Shown: positions 37,745 through 46,374, numbered from the stretch's first letter. The stretch is DNA of 46,540 bases from an uncultured bacterium (GCA_902826945.1 CADEGS010000010.1:1-46540); one strand, 5' to 3'. Made by a program: numbers and translations. The notes: a model not told the origin generated them from the letters alone.

Positions 37745-39625
37745 CTACGCCCGGGAAGCCGGCGCGTTGGCGGCCGGCCGGTTTCCCGAGAGGGCCGCGC
37801 GCAGGGGCTCGAGCCAGGCCGCCGAGTCCTCCAGGCCCTCGGGCCGCGAGCGGCGCGGCCACAGCCGGCGGTGGCCGTCGAGCAGCCGCTCGAGCTCGTC
37901 CGCGAGCGCGCCGCGCGCCGCGGCGGGGAGCGCCTCGGGCGGGGCCCCGGCCGCGGCCAGGCGCGCGCGGCCGAGCCGGCAGCCCAGCGCCTGCGCGTCG
38001 GCGGCCCAGGCGAGCTCGTCCGCGACCAGCCGCTCTTCCTCGTCCCCGGGCGGCGCGACCAGCCCGCGCGCGCGCTCGATCGCGTCGAGCGCGGCGCCGA
38101 GGCGCTCGTCCGCGAGCGCGGGCACGCCCGGCGGCGGGAAGCGGTCGGGGCGCACGAGGAGCTGGAAGGGAGCGGTGGCGTTCGGCACGGGAGCGATTTC
38201 CTCGCCGGCGCGGCCGAGCTCGAAGAGCGCGCGCGCGGCGCCGGGGAGGCCGCCCAGGGCGTCGCGCTCGAGCGCGGCGGCGAGCTCGTCCGGCGCCGGC
38301 GACGCGTCGTCGGCGCTCCAGGCGCGCGCCGCGGCCGCCGCCCAGCCGGGGAAGGACGCGGGCCACGGCTGCAGGTGGCCCTGGTCGCCCCAGTCGGTGA
38401 CGAGCAGGCCCAGCGCGCCGTGGCGGCGCGCCGCGGCGGCCGCGCGCGCGACGTTCTGCGCCATCGTCCCGGGACGGCCGGCGAAGCTCTTCCAGCTCGA
38501 CGTGCCCGGGCACGCGACGCTCGGCACGCCGAGCGCGGCCAGGCGCGCGAGCTCCGCGTCGAAGTCGTGCCCGGCCTCGTAGCCCCACGAGCAGGCGACG
38601 CCGTCCCGCGGCAGGCGCGCGTGCTCCTCGGGGTGGTGCAGCACGACGTCGGCCCAGAACCACATGCGCCGGCCGCGCGCGCGCACGCGCTCGTGCAGCG
38701 CGCACAGGAAGTCCATGTGCACCGCGCCGACGCCGCGCGCCTCGCAGGCGGCGCGCGAGCGCCCGCGGCCGAGGTCGAAGGTCTCGTCGAGCCCGACGTG
38801 CAGCTCGCGGCTCGCGAAGCAGGGCAGCAGGTGGTCGAGCAGGTCCAGGACGAGCTCCAGCGCGCGCGGGTCGAGCGGGCACAGGCTGAACGGCTCGGGG
38901 CGGCGGCTGAAGGGGTGCTCGAGCCCCTCGGGGCACTCGGCCAGCGGGCGGTAGCGCGCGAGCGACAGCCAGCGGTGCATGTGGCCGAAGCACTGCTGGT
39001 TCGGGACGAGCTCGATCGCGTGCGCGGCGCACAGGCGGTCGAGCCGGCGCACCTCGTCGGGCGAGAGCGCGCCGCTCGCGCGCCAGACGTCCTCGTGGCC
39101 GGGGTAGGCGAACGTGTGCTCGGTGTAGAGCTGCAGCTCGTTCAGCTTCCACAGCGCCAGCAGCGCCACCAGGCGCTCGAGCGTCTCCATCGTCGGCACG
39201 CGGTCGCGGCTGACGTCGAGCATCACGCCGCGGCGCGCCAGCGCGGGCGCGTCCGCGAGCGCGAAGCCCGCGAGCTCGAGCGCGCCGGCGCGCCCGGGCG
39301 CGTCGAGCACGGCCTGCGCCAGGCTGGCCGCGCCGCGCGCGAAGCCGCGCGCGCCGGCGGCGTGCAGGCGCGCGCCCGCGGGGGCGAGCTCGAGGCGGTA
39401 GGCCTCGTCCGCGAGCGAGGCGTCGCGCTCGAAGACGAGCTCCGGCGCGCCGCCGGCGGGGGCCAGGCCGCGGCGCGCGCAGGCGTCCTGGACGAGCTCG
39501 GGCGCGCGCGAGCCGTGCGGCGCGCCGCGCGCGGCGAAGGCGGCGGTCAGCGACACGCGCTCGCCCGTGCGCCGCACGGTGCGCGGGCGCGGCAGCCAGC
39601 GCGGCAGCGGCGGATCGCGGTCCAC
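37745..39625 (-). CDS. Glycoside hydrolase family 20 beta-N-acetylhexosaminidase
   Basis: 626 residues, no signal peptide. A small N-terminal GH20b-like domain (about 1-125) precedes the barrel. The catalytic pair Asp280-Glu281 in HVGLDETFDLG is the GH20 hallmark; RGVMLDVSRDRVPTMETLERLVALLALWKLNELQLYTEH is the usual entry strand. The C-terminal 150 residues are helical and Ala-rich. It removes terminal N-acetylhexosamines from chitin or peptidoglycan fragments. The start is GTG at 39625; the ATG at 39631 is out of frame. Confidence 0.9.
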   Translation of the reverse strand: MDRDPPLPRWLPRPRTVRRTGERVSLTAAFAARGAPHGSRAPELVQDACARRGLAPAGGAPELVFERDASLADEAYRLELAPAGARLHAAGARGFARGAASLAQAVLDAPGRAGALELAGFALADAPALARRGVMLDVSRDRVPTMETLERLVALLALWKLNELQLYTEHTFAYPGHEDVWRASGALSPDEVRRLDRLCAAHAIELVPNQQCFGHMHRWLSLARYRPLAECPEGLEHPFSRRPEPFSLCPLDPRALELVLDLLDHLLPCFASRELHVGLDETFDLGRGRSRAACEARGVGAVHMDFLCALHERVRARGRRMWFWADVVLHHPEEHARLPRDGVACSWGYEAGHDFDAELARLAALGVPSVACPGTSSWKSFAGRPGTMAQNVARAAAAARRHGALGLLVTDWGDQGHLQPWPASFPGWAAAAARAWSADDASPAPDELAAALERDALGGLPGAARALFELGRAGEEIAPVPNATAPFQLLVRPDRFPPPGVPALADERLGAALDAIERARGLVAPPGDEEERLVADELAWAADAQALGCRLGRARLAAAGAPPEALPAAARGALADELERLLDGHRRLWPRRSRPEGLEDSAAWLEPLRAALSGNRPAANAPASRA

Positions 39626-39651
39626 GCGCCCATCCTGGCGCGCGGCGCTGC

Positions 39652-39657
39652 TAAACT
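39652..39657 (+). promoter_or_regulatory. Putative -10 (TAAACT) of the HD gene
   Basis: GCTAAACT, 15 bases before the GTG at 39673, no Shine-Dalgarno between. In the short gap to the divergent GH20 gene. Confidence 0.42.
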
Positions 39658-39672
39658 CCCGCGCTTTCCGCC

Positions 39673-41058
39673 GTGAGCCGTCCCAAGCGCTTCAGCGTCC
39701 TGCGCGACCCCGTGCACGGCGACGTCTACCTCACGCACGAGGAGGTGGAGGTGCTGGACACGCCCGAGATGCAGCGCCTGCGCGGCGTCAAGCAGCTCGG
39801 CACGGCCTGCCTGGTCTACCCCGGCGCGCTGCACACGCGCTTCGACCACTCGATCGGGACGCTGCACGTCACGCAGCGCCTGCTCGAGGCGATCGGGCGC
39901 AACGCGGAGCTCGACCCGCGCGGCTCGCTCGGCGTGGGCGCGGGCGAGGCGCGCGTGGTGCGCCTGGCGGCGCTCCTGCACGACGTCACGCACGTGCCCT
40001 TCGGGCACAACATCGAGGACCAGACCGGCCTCTTCCACCGCCACGACAGCGCCTACCGCTTCCGCGCGCGGCTGGCGCCGGGGACGGAGCTCGGCGCCTG
40101 CCTCGACCGCCTGGGCGTGCGCCAGGACGTGCTGAACACGCTGCTCGGTGACGAGGCCGAGCGCGCCGTTCCGCCGTACTGGAGCCAGATCGTCTCGGAC
40201 ACGATCTGCTCCGACATCCTCGACTACCTGCAGCGCGACGCGTACTTCACCGGGCTGCGCCTGGGCGTCGATCCGCGCATCGCGAGCTACTTCAAGGTCG
40301 ACCGCGAGAGCGGCAACCTCTACATCGACCTGGCCAAGCGCGACCTCCTGCGCGAGGACATCCTGAGCGAGGTCGTGCGCATGCTCGAGGCGCGCTACTA
40401 CTTCTCCGAGCGCGTCTACTACCACCACGCCAAGGTCTCGGCCGGAGCGCTCGTGGCGCGCGCGGTCGAGCTCGCCATGGACGGCGAGCTGGTGCGCGAG
40501 GAGGAGTTCTACGACCTGACCGACGCCTCGCTGGTCGCGCTGCTCGAGGCGCGCGCGGCGCGCGCGGGAGGCGAGCGCGGCGAGCGCATCCGCCGCCTGG
40601 TGGACGCCTTCCGCCGCCGCGCGCTCTTCAAGCGCGCCTGCGTGTACCCGCGCTACGCCAACGCCGCGCTGCAGGACGAGCTCGTGCGGCGCTTCTTCGC
40701 GCGCGAGCAGCGCGCCGAGCGCGCCGCCGCGGAGGAGCGCATCGCCGACCTCGTGCGCTTCGCGACCGGGCGGCGCGTCGAGGTCGTGCTCTACTGCCCG
40801 GCCGCGCGCATGCAGCTCAAGGAGGTCGAGACGCACGTGCGCTGGCCCGGCGAGCCGGGCGTGCGGCCGCTCGCCGACTACGCGGATCGCGTACCGCGTC
40901 TGGCGGATCTCGAGCGCTCGTATCGCGATCTCTGGAAGTTCTACGTGCTCGCCGACTGCGCCGATCCGGCGCTGCTCGCGAAGGTGGCGGAGATCGCGAT
41001 GGGGGAGCTTTCCCCCGCGAAGAACGTCTATCGGATCGAAGGCGCAAATCCGGCGTGA
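39673..41058 (+). CDS. HD-domain phosphohydrolase
   Basis: 461 residues from a GTG start. The HD metal site is complete: His59 (TRFDHSIG), His103-Asp104 (LLHDVTHVPFGH) and the Asp in SDILDYLQRDAY. The opening KRFSVLRDPVHGDVYLTH fits the YdhJ/COG1078 group of HD proteins, often near deoxynucleotide triphosphohydrolases. It most likely hydrolyses a nucleotide; the substrate is unknown. Followed after 161 bases by the LysW-like peptide on the same strand. Confidence 0.91.
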   Translation: MSRPKRFSVLRDPVHGDVYLTHEEVEVLDTPEMQRLRGVKQLGTACLVYPGALHTRFDHSIGTLHVTQRLLEAIGRNAELDPRGSLGVGAGEARVVRLAALLHDVTHVPFGHNIEDQTGLFHRHDSAYRFRARLAPGTELGACLDRLGVRQDVLNTLLGDEAERAVPPYWSQIVSDTICSDILDYLQRDAYFTGLRLGVDPRIASYFKVDRESGNLYIDLAKRDLLREDILSEVVRMLEARYYFSERVYYHHAKVSAGALVARAVELAMDGELVREEEFYDLTDASLVALLEARAARAGGERGERIRRLVDAFRRRALFKRACVYPRYANAALQDELVRRFFAREQRAERAAAEERIADLVRFATGRRVEVVLYCPAARMQLKEVETHVRWPGEPGVRPLADYADRVPRLADLERSYRDLWKFYVLADCADPALLAKVAEIAMGELSPAKNVYRIEGANPA

Positions 41059-41219
41059 GCGCGCGGCTGCCGCGCGCCTGCGCCGCGGCCCCGGCAACGT
41101 TGCGACTGGCGCCGCGAGACGGCGGAACCTAGCGTCGCGCGGGTTCGTCCTGTGGAGAGCACCCGCGATCCGCAGCGCTCGAGCTTTCCGAAGGCCGCCA
41201 CCTTCGAACCAAGGGGGGG

Positions 41220-41423
41220 ATGTTGATCGAGATTCGCGTACCTTGCCTGCGCTGCAAGCGCTCGCTTCCCGTCGAGGATCGCTTGCTGGTCGGGGAGATC
41301 CTGCACTGCCCGACGTGCAACGCGCCGCACGAGGTCTACGGCGTCGACCCGCTCGACATCGGGCCGAGCCGTCCGGTCGAGGAGCAGGAGGAGGACCTCG
41401 CCGACTGGACCAAGGCGGGCTGA
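41220..41423 (+). CDS. LysW-like small zinc-ribbon protein lacking the conjugating terminus
   Basis: 67 residues. Cys9-x2-Cys12 and Cys30-x2-Cys33 form a zinc ribbon; GE precedes the second pair, then HEVYGVDPL and an acidic tail EEQEEDLADW. This order (C..C, GE, C..C, EV.G.DPL, acidic, DW) is that of the amino-group carrier LysW/LysW-like proteins, which end in EDWGE and use the last Glu as the attachment point. Here the end is DWTKAG, without that Glu. ATG at 41220 directly follows AAGGGGGG; a TTG at 41223 is also possible. No LysX, LysZ or LysY gene is near; an aminotransferase gene is convergent. Function open. Confidence 0.72.
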   Translation: MLIEIRVPCLRCKRSLPVEDRLLVGEILHCPTCNAPHEVYGVDPLDIGPSRPVEEQEEDLADWTKAG

Positions 41424-41451
41424 CGAGCCCGCTCGGGATGAGGAGGGGAGC

Positions 41452-41490
41452 GCCGCCGGCGGCCTCGCGGGGGGTGAGGCCGCCGGCGGC
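41452..41490. terminator. Strong bidirectional terminator hairpin
   Basis: A perfect 15-pair stem (41452-41466 with 41476-41490, starting GCCGCCGGCGG) with a nine-base loop, between the LysW-like gene (+) and the aminotransferase gene (-). On the + side CTTTCG follows, a short T run. Confidence 0.75.
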
Positions 41491-41508
41491 CTTTCGAGGG
41501 CGCGCCGT

Positions 41509-42687
41509 CTAGCCCTGGCGCACCGCGCCGCGCCGCGCGGCCAGGAACGCGCCGAGGCGCTTCAGCGCCTCGCGGATGGTCTCGGGCGCGGTCGCGTAGC
41601 TGAAGCGCACGTGGCCCTCCACGCCGAAGACGGTGCCGGGCACGAGCGCCACCCCCTGCTCCTCGAGCAGGTCCTGGCAGAAGCCGGGGCTGCCGCGCTC
41701 GTCGAGCCAGGCCGACACGTCGGGGAAGACGTAGAAGGCGCCGCCCGGCTCGGGCGCCTCGAGGCCGAGCTCGCGCAGGCCCGCGAGCAGCAGGCGGCGG
41801 CGCTCGGCGAAGGCGGCGGCCATCGTCGCGACCTCGGGCGGCTCGGCGCGCAGCGCGCGCTCGAAGGCCGCCTGCGAGACGGCGTTCGGGGAGCCCGTCA
41901 TCTGGCTGTTCAGGTCCGCCACGGCGCGCGCCACGGCCGCCGGGCCGCACACGTAGCCGATGCGGTAGCCGGTCATCGCGAAGCACTTGCTGGCGCCGTC
42001 CACGACGATCGTGCGCGCGCGCGCGTCGGGGCCGAGCGAGAGCGGGCTCGCGAACTCGCGCTCGTACACCAGCCGGCGGTAGATCTCGTCGGCCAGGATC
42101 CACAGGTCGTGGCGCGCGGCGAGCTGGCACAGGCGCTCGATCTCGGCGCGCGTCCACACGTAGCCGGTCGGGTTGCAGGGCGAGTTGATCATCACCATGC
42201 GCGCGCGCGGGCCGGCGGCGGCCTCGAGCGCGTCGAGGTCCGGGCGGCAGCCGCGGCGCGGCGGCACGAGCACGGCGCGGCCGCCGGCGATCGCCACCTC
42301 CTCGAAGTAGCTGCCCCAGGCGGGCAGCGGGATCAGGACCTCGTCCTCGGGGCTGACCGTCGCGAGCAGCGCCGCCATCAGCGCGTGCTTCGCGCTGTGG
42401 CACACCGCGACCTCGGAGATCTCGACGCGCGTGCCGCGCGTGGCCGAGACGTGCGCCGCGATCGCCTCGCGCAGCGAGAGCGTCCCCGCGGCGGGGGTGT
42501 AGCGCACGTCGCCGCTCTCGACCTTGGCCACGGCCGCCTCGCGCACGGCGCGCGGCGCGGGGAAGTCGGGCTCGCCGACGGCCATGTTGACCACGTCCCT
42601 GCCCGTGGCGGCGAGCTCCTTCGCGCGCGCGTCCAGGGCCAGGGTCGCCGACGGAGCCAGCTTCACGACCCGATCCGAGAGCTGCAT
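41509..42687 (-). CDS. Pyridoxal-phosphate aminotransferase, class I/II
   Basis: 392 residues, fold-type I aminotransferase of the aspartate/aromatic group. The PLP Lys is 234 in GASKCFAMTGYR; Asn172 in SPCNPTG and Asp200/Tyr203 in LADEIY hold the cofactor; VGEPDF and RYTPAAGTLSLREA are typical of the AspC/AAT-Ib type. A likely acceptor is 2-oxoglutarate; the amino donor cannot be read from sequence. A CTATTCT -10-like box lies ten bases before the ATG. Confidence 0.92.
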   Translation of the reverse strand: MQLSDRVVKLAPSATLALDARAKELAATGRDVVNMAVGEPDFPAPRAVREAAVAKVESGDVRYTPAAGTLSLREAIAAHVSATRGTRVEISEVAVCHSAKHALMAALLATVSPEDEVLIPLPAWGSYFEEVAIAGGRAVLVPPRRGCRPDLDALEAAAGPRARMVMINSPCNPTGYVWTRAEIERLCQLAARHDLWILADEIYRRLVYEREFASPLSLGPDARARTIVVDGASKCFAMTGYRIGYVCGPAAVARAVADLNSQMTGSPNAVSQAAFERALRAEPPEVATMAAAFAERRRLLLAGLRELGLEAPEPGGAFYVFPDVSAWLDERGSPGFCQDLLEEQGVALVPGTVFGVEGHVRFSYATAPETIREALKRLGAFLAARRGAVRQG

Positions 42688-42697
42688 ACGGCGCCCG

Positions 42698-42703
42698 AGA
42701 ATA
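42698..42703 (-). promoter_or_regulatory. Putative -10 (TATTCT) of the aminotransferase gene
   Basis: CTATTCT on the minus strand, ten bases before the ATG; no Shine-Dalgarno. Confidence 0.42.
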
Positions 42704-42812
42704 GAGGGCGGCCGGCCGGGGCGTGGCGGGAAAGCGGGAAGATCGCCCCGCCGGCGGCGTCGGGAGCCCTCCGTCCCGGCGCGCGCGGGCGGACTTCGCC
42801 GCCGCCCCCCGC

Positions 42813-42818
42813 TACCCT
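42813..42818 (+). promoter_or_regulatory. Putative -10 (TACCCT) of the anchored unknown gene
   Basis: GCTACCCT, nine bases before the ATG at 42828, no Shine-Dalgarno. The 140-base divergent gap to the aminotransferase gene has nothing else. Confidence 0.42.
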
Positions 42819-42827
42819 GCCCGATCC

Positions 42828-44840
42828 ATGAAGCGACGCTGGCTGCGCATCCTCCTGATCGTCCTCGCGCTCGTCTCGGTGGCCGGCTTCGGCGCCTTCT
42901 CGACGTTCCTCTTCAACCCCTTCGAGGGACGCTACGAGTACGAGCTCCCGAGCCTCATCCCGCGCGAGGTGGACTTCTTCCTCGGCAAGCAGGACCTGCG
43001 CGCGGACTTCGACCCCTTCCCGGTGCCGGCCTTCCTGGACGAGCTGCGCGCCGACCCGTCGGGGCAGGCGCTGCTCGAGCTGCCCGGCGTGCAGGAGCTC
43101 GCGGCCGAGCTCGACGTGGGCGCGCGCGTGGCGGAGCTGCAGCGGGCGCTCGACGGGCTGCCGGTGAAGCTCGACGTGCTCGAGGTCTTCGGCGGCGAGC
43201 GCCTGGCCGTCGCCGGCACCTTCCGCGGCGCCGACCTGGCCGCCAGCGACTGGGCCGTGTACGGCCGCGCGAACTGGCTCGGCAAGCTCCTGGTCGAGCT
43301 CCTGCGCTACCCCGACCTGATCGGCGCGAGCGAGCGCGGGCTGGTCGTGGACGAGCAGGAGGAGCACCTCGAGCTCTCCGGCGCCGGCCTGGCGCGCCCG
43401 CTGTACGTGACCCGGCTGCAGGACGTGGTGGTGCTCGCCAGCGCGGCCGACCTGGTGCGGCGCGCGCACGAGCTCGAGGCCTCGCGCGGCGAGAACTCGT
43501 TCTACCAGAGCGCGAAGTACGCCGACCACATCGGCCTCCTGCAGCACGAGGGGCACGAGGTCGAGGTGTACCTCGACTACCACCGCCTGGCCGAGGCGCA
43601 GGGCTGGCCCGACGGCGTGCCGAGCCCGTCGGCCGAGGACCTCGCCGTCGCGCTGTGCGGGCGCGTCTTCCAGGTCGGCCTCCTGCGCGAGCTGATCGGC
43701 CTCGTCGGCTTCGACGGCGGGCTCTCCGTGCGCCTGACCGCGCCGGTCTCCTCCGAGCAGATGACGCCGTTCCAGAAGCGCCTCTACCGCCAGCGCGGCT
43801 TCGACAAGGCGCGCGCGCTCGAGGTGGCGCGGCTGGCGCCGGCCGACGCGGGGCTCTTCGTCTACCTGCACGCGGGCCTGGGCGACCTCCTGCGCGAGGC
43901 GCTGGCGACGCTCGGCGACAAGGAGGTGGGGCTGCTCGACGACACCGCGCGCGCGGTGTGGGACAAGACGGCGCTCGAGCTGATCGACGACATCGACGCG
44001 GTCTTCAAGGACCGCGTGGGGCTCGTGCTGCGCGACCACGACTTCCCCGACGAGGGCGAGAGCGGGCCGCCGCACAACGAGGACGTCGTGCCGGCCTGGA
44101 GCCTGCTCCTGTGGATCGACGACCGCGCCAAGCTCGACGAGCTGCGCGAGCGCATCGTCGCGCGCCAGGGCGACCTCGGCATCAAGGGCCGCGAGGCGGG
44201 CAGCCGCGGCGTGTTCGTGAACACCGTGCTCGGCAACTACAAGGCCTACGAGTACTGGAACGAGCTCGTGCCCGGCACGGGCCACGTCGCCACGCTCGAC
44301 CTCGGCGACGAGTACTTCCTGGTGGGGAACCACACGAAGATGCTCGAGCTGATGGTCAAGACCTACTTCGACGGCGCGCCGACCTACCCGCGGCTCTCCG
44401 ACGACGGCTTCTTCAAGTCGCTGGTCAACACCGGCCTGGCCGACGCGAACCTGCTCGGCTGGCTGGCGCCGCGCGCGGTGGAGCGCACGCTGCGCGCCGC
44501 GATCGAGCGCGAGGTGCGCGAGGCGCTCTACGTCGACTGGTCGGTCGAGAAGCCGCGCCTCGAGCGCAAGCTCGTGGCCGAGAAGCTGCCCGGCGAGCGC
44601 TACGGCGCGCTGACGCCGTCGGGGCAGCAGCAGCTCGACATCCTCTACTTCGAGGCGGCCGACGCCCTCGAGGAGGAGGCGCGCCGGCGCGAGGGGCCGC
44701 AGCTCAAGGCGCGCCTGCTGCGCCAGCTGCAGGCGGCCGAGCTCGTGAAGGGCGCGCTGGCCGAGGTCTCGGTGGACCAGAAGCGCATCGAGCTGTTCGC
44801 GCGCGCGATCGTGCCCTTCGACGGGCCGCCGTCGCCCTGA
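42828..44840 (+). CDS. Membrane-anchored protein of unknown function
   Basis: 670 residues. A positively charged start (MKRRWLRILL) leads into one membrane helix (about 5-27); the rest is outside the cytoplasm. The body contains repeated-looking VDFF/LGKQD and GERLAVAGTFRGADLA segments, and a helical, Glu/Arg-rich C-terminal third. It may be related to DUF3352-type anchored proteins, but I do not recognise it with confidence. Codon use and context are normal for a real gene. Confidence 0.8.
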   Translation: MKRRWLRILLIVLALVSVAGFGAFSTFLFNPFEGRYEYELPSLIPREVDFFLGKQDLRADFDPFPVPAFLDELRADPSGQALLELPGVQELAAELDVGARVAELQRALDGLPVKLDVLEVFGGERLAVAGTFRGADLAASDWAVYGRANWLGKLLVELLRYPDLIGASERGLVVDEQEEHLELSGAGLARPLYVTRLQDVVVLASAADLVRRAHELEASRGENSFYQSAKYADHIGLLQHEGHEVEVYLDYHRLAEAQGWPDGVPSPSAEDLAVALCGRVFQVGLLRELIGLVGFDGGLSVRLTAPVSSEQMTPFQKRLYRQRGFDKARALEVARLAPADAGLFVYLHAGLGDLLREALATLGDKEVGLLDDTARAVWDKTALELIDDIDAVFKDRVGLVLRDHDFPDEGESGPPHNEDVVPAWSLLLWIDDRAKLDELRERIVARQGDLGIKGREAGSRGVFVNTVLGNYKAYEYWNELVPGTGHVATLDLGDEYFLVGNHTKMLELMVKTYFDGAPTYPRLSDDGFFKSLVNTGLADANLLGWLAPRAVERTLRAAIEREVREALYVDWSVEKPRLERKLVAEKLPGERYGALTPSGQQQLDILYFEAADALEEEARRREGPQLKARLLRQLQAAELVKGALAEVSVDQKRIELFARAIVPFDGPPSP

Positions 44841-44863
44841 CGCTGCGCACGGCGGCGCGCGCT

Positions 44864-44948
44864 TGGTGCCCGGGACTGGAATCGAACCAGCATGGGTTGC
44901 CCCACAGGATCCTTAGTCCTGCGCGTCTACCATTTCCGCCACCCGGGC
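44864..44948 (-). tRNA. tRNA-Leu, anticodon AAG
   Basis: 85 bases including an encoded CCA (44864-44866). Acceptor stem GCCCGGG/CCCGGGC; D arm GTGGCGGAAATGGTAGACGC as in bacterial tRNA-Leu; anticodon stem CAGGA/TCCTG with loop CTAAGGA, so anticodon AAG; long variable arm TGGG-GCAA-CCCA as expected for Leu; TTCGATT T loop. Most bacteria read CUU/CUC with GAG instead; A34 would need deamination to inosine to read the CUC codons that dominate here. Confidence 0.95.
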
Positions 44949-44987
44949 ACACGCGAGCGGCGCTCCTCGCCGCAGCGAGGGCGGCGG

Positions 44988-45015
44988 AGTCTAGCGACGA
45001 GCGCGCTCCGCGCAA
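44988..45015 (-). promoter_or_regulatory. Promoter of the tRNA-Leu gene
   Basis: TTGCGC (45015-45010), 16-base spacer, TAGACT (44993-44988) on the minus strand. The transcript would start near 44981, about 33 bases before the mature 5' end. Confidence 0.55.
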
Positions 45016-45037
45016 AGCCCCGCGCGGGCCGGCCCGG

Positions 45038-45065
45038 TTGACAGGCGGGGGCGCGGCGCTACCGT
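45038..45065 (+). promoter_or_regulatory. Sigma-70 promoter of the phosphofructokinase gene
   Basis: TTGACA (45038-45043), 16-base spacer, TACCGT (45060-45065). Implied leader about 100 bases. It faces away from the tRNA promoter 22 bases off. Confidence 0.65.
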
Positions 45066-45170
45066 TCGAGCGCTCCGCGCCGCGCGCGTCCTCGCGCCCG
45101 CACGCGCCCCTGCGCGCCGCGCCCGCCCCGCGCCGGCCGCACCGCGCGGCCCCTCGATCCGGAGGACCCC

Positions 45171-46367
45171 ATGAAGAGCCCTCGCGGCAACGTCCTGATC
45201 GGCCAGTCCGGCGGCCCGACCTGCGTCATCAACCAGAGCCTGGTCGGCATCGTCGAGGCGGCCCTGGGCGCCGCCCCGGTGGCGCGCGTGCTCGGCGCGC
45301 TGCACGGCATCAAGGGCGTGCTCGAGGAGCGCCTGATCGACCTCGGCAAGGAGTCGCAGGAGACGCTCGAGCGCGTCGCGCGCACGCCCTGCGCGGCGCT
45401 GCGCTCGGTGCGCAAGAAGCCGACGCGCGAGGAGTGCGAGGCGGCGCTGAAGGTCTTCCGCAAGCACGACGTGCGCTACTTCTTCTACATCGGCGGCAAC
45501 GACTCGGCCGAGACGGCGCACATCCTGGACGAGATCGCGCGCGCCGAGGGCTACGACGTGCGCCTGTTCCACGTGCCGAAGACGATCGACAACGACCTGC
45601 GCGTGACCGACCACTGCCCGGGCTACGGCTCGGCGGCGCGCTTCGTCGCGCAGGCCTTCCAGGGCGACGACCAGGACAACCGCAGCCTGCCGGGCGTCAA
45701 GATCGACGTCGTGATGGGGCGCCACGCGGGCTGGCTGACGGCCGCCGCGGCGCTCGCCCGCGCGCGCGAGGACGACGGCCCGCACCTCGTGTACGTGCCC
45801 GAGCGCGACTTCTCGATGGAGCGCTTCGCCGCCGACGTGCAGCGCGTGCACGCGCGCCTCGGGCGCTGCCTGGTGGCGGTCTCCGAGGGCATCCACGGCC
45901 CCGGCGGCGCGCCGATCGCGACCAGCGGCGAGCGCGACTCGCACGGCAACGTGCAGCTCTCCGGCAGCGGCGCGCTGGGCGACCTGCTGGCGGCCGAGGT
46001 CAAGGCGCGCCTGGGCTCCAAGCTGCGCGTGCGCGCCGACACCTTCGGCTACCTGCAGCGCTCCTTCGCCGGGCTGTGGTCCGAGGTGGACGCGCGCGAG
46101 GCGCGCGAGGTCGGGCGCACCGCCGTGCGGCTGGCGACCGGGGGCGAGCTCCAGAGCGCCTCGGTCGTGATCCGCCGCCTGCCCGGCCAGGAGTACGCCG
46201 TCGCCTTCGAGGCGACCGAGCTGCGCAACGTGGCCAGGGAGACGCGCGGCCTCGAGCCCGCGCACCTCTCCGGCGACAACGACGTCTCGCAGGCCTTCCT
46301 CGACTACGCGCGCCCGCTGGTCGGCCCGCTGCCGGCCATGGGGCGGCTGTCCGACTTCGCCCTCTGA
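45171..46367 (+). CDS. pfp: Diphosphate-dependent 6-phosphofructokinase
   Basis: 398 residues. It phosphorylates fructose 6-phosphate with PPi, reversibly, in glycolysis/gluconeogenesis. The donor site reads GGND at 108-111 (Asp111 where ATP enzymes have Gly) and PKTIDND at 136-142 (Lys for Gly), the two changes that mark PPi enzymes. GRHAGWLTAAAAL and the C-terminal half are typical of the family. GGAGG lies five bases before the ATG. Confidence 0.94.
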   Translation: MKSPRGNVLIGQSGGPTCVINQSLVGIVEAALGAAPVARVLGALHGIKGVLEERLIDLGKESQETLERVARTPCAALRSVRKKPTREECEAALKVFRKHDVRYFFYIGGNDSAETAHILDEIARAEGYDVRLFHVPKTIDNDLRVTDHCPGYGSAARFVAQAFQGDDQDNRSLPGVKIDVVMGRHAGWLTAAAALARAREDDGPHLVYVPERDFSMERFAADVQRVHARLGRCLVAVSEGIHGPGGAPIATSGERDSHGNVQLSGSGALGDLLAAEVKARLGSKLRVRADTFGYLQRSFAGLWSEVDAREAREVGRTAVRLATGGELQSASVVIRRLPGQEYAVAFEATELRNVARETRGLEPAHLSGDNDVSQAFLDYARPLVGPLPAMGRLSDFAL

Positions 46368-46374
46368 GGGCGCG

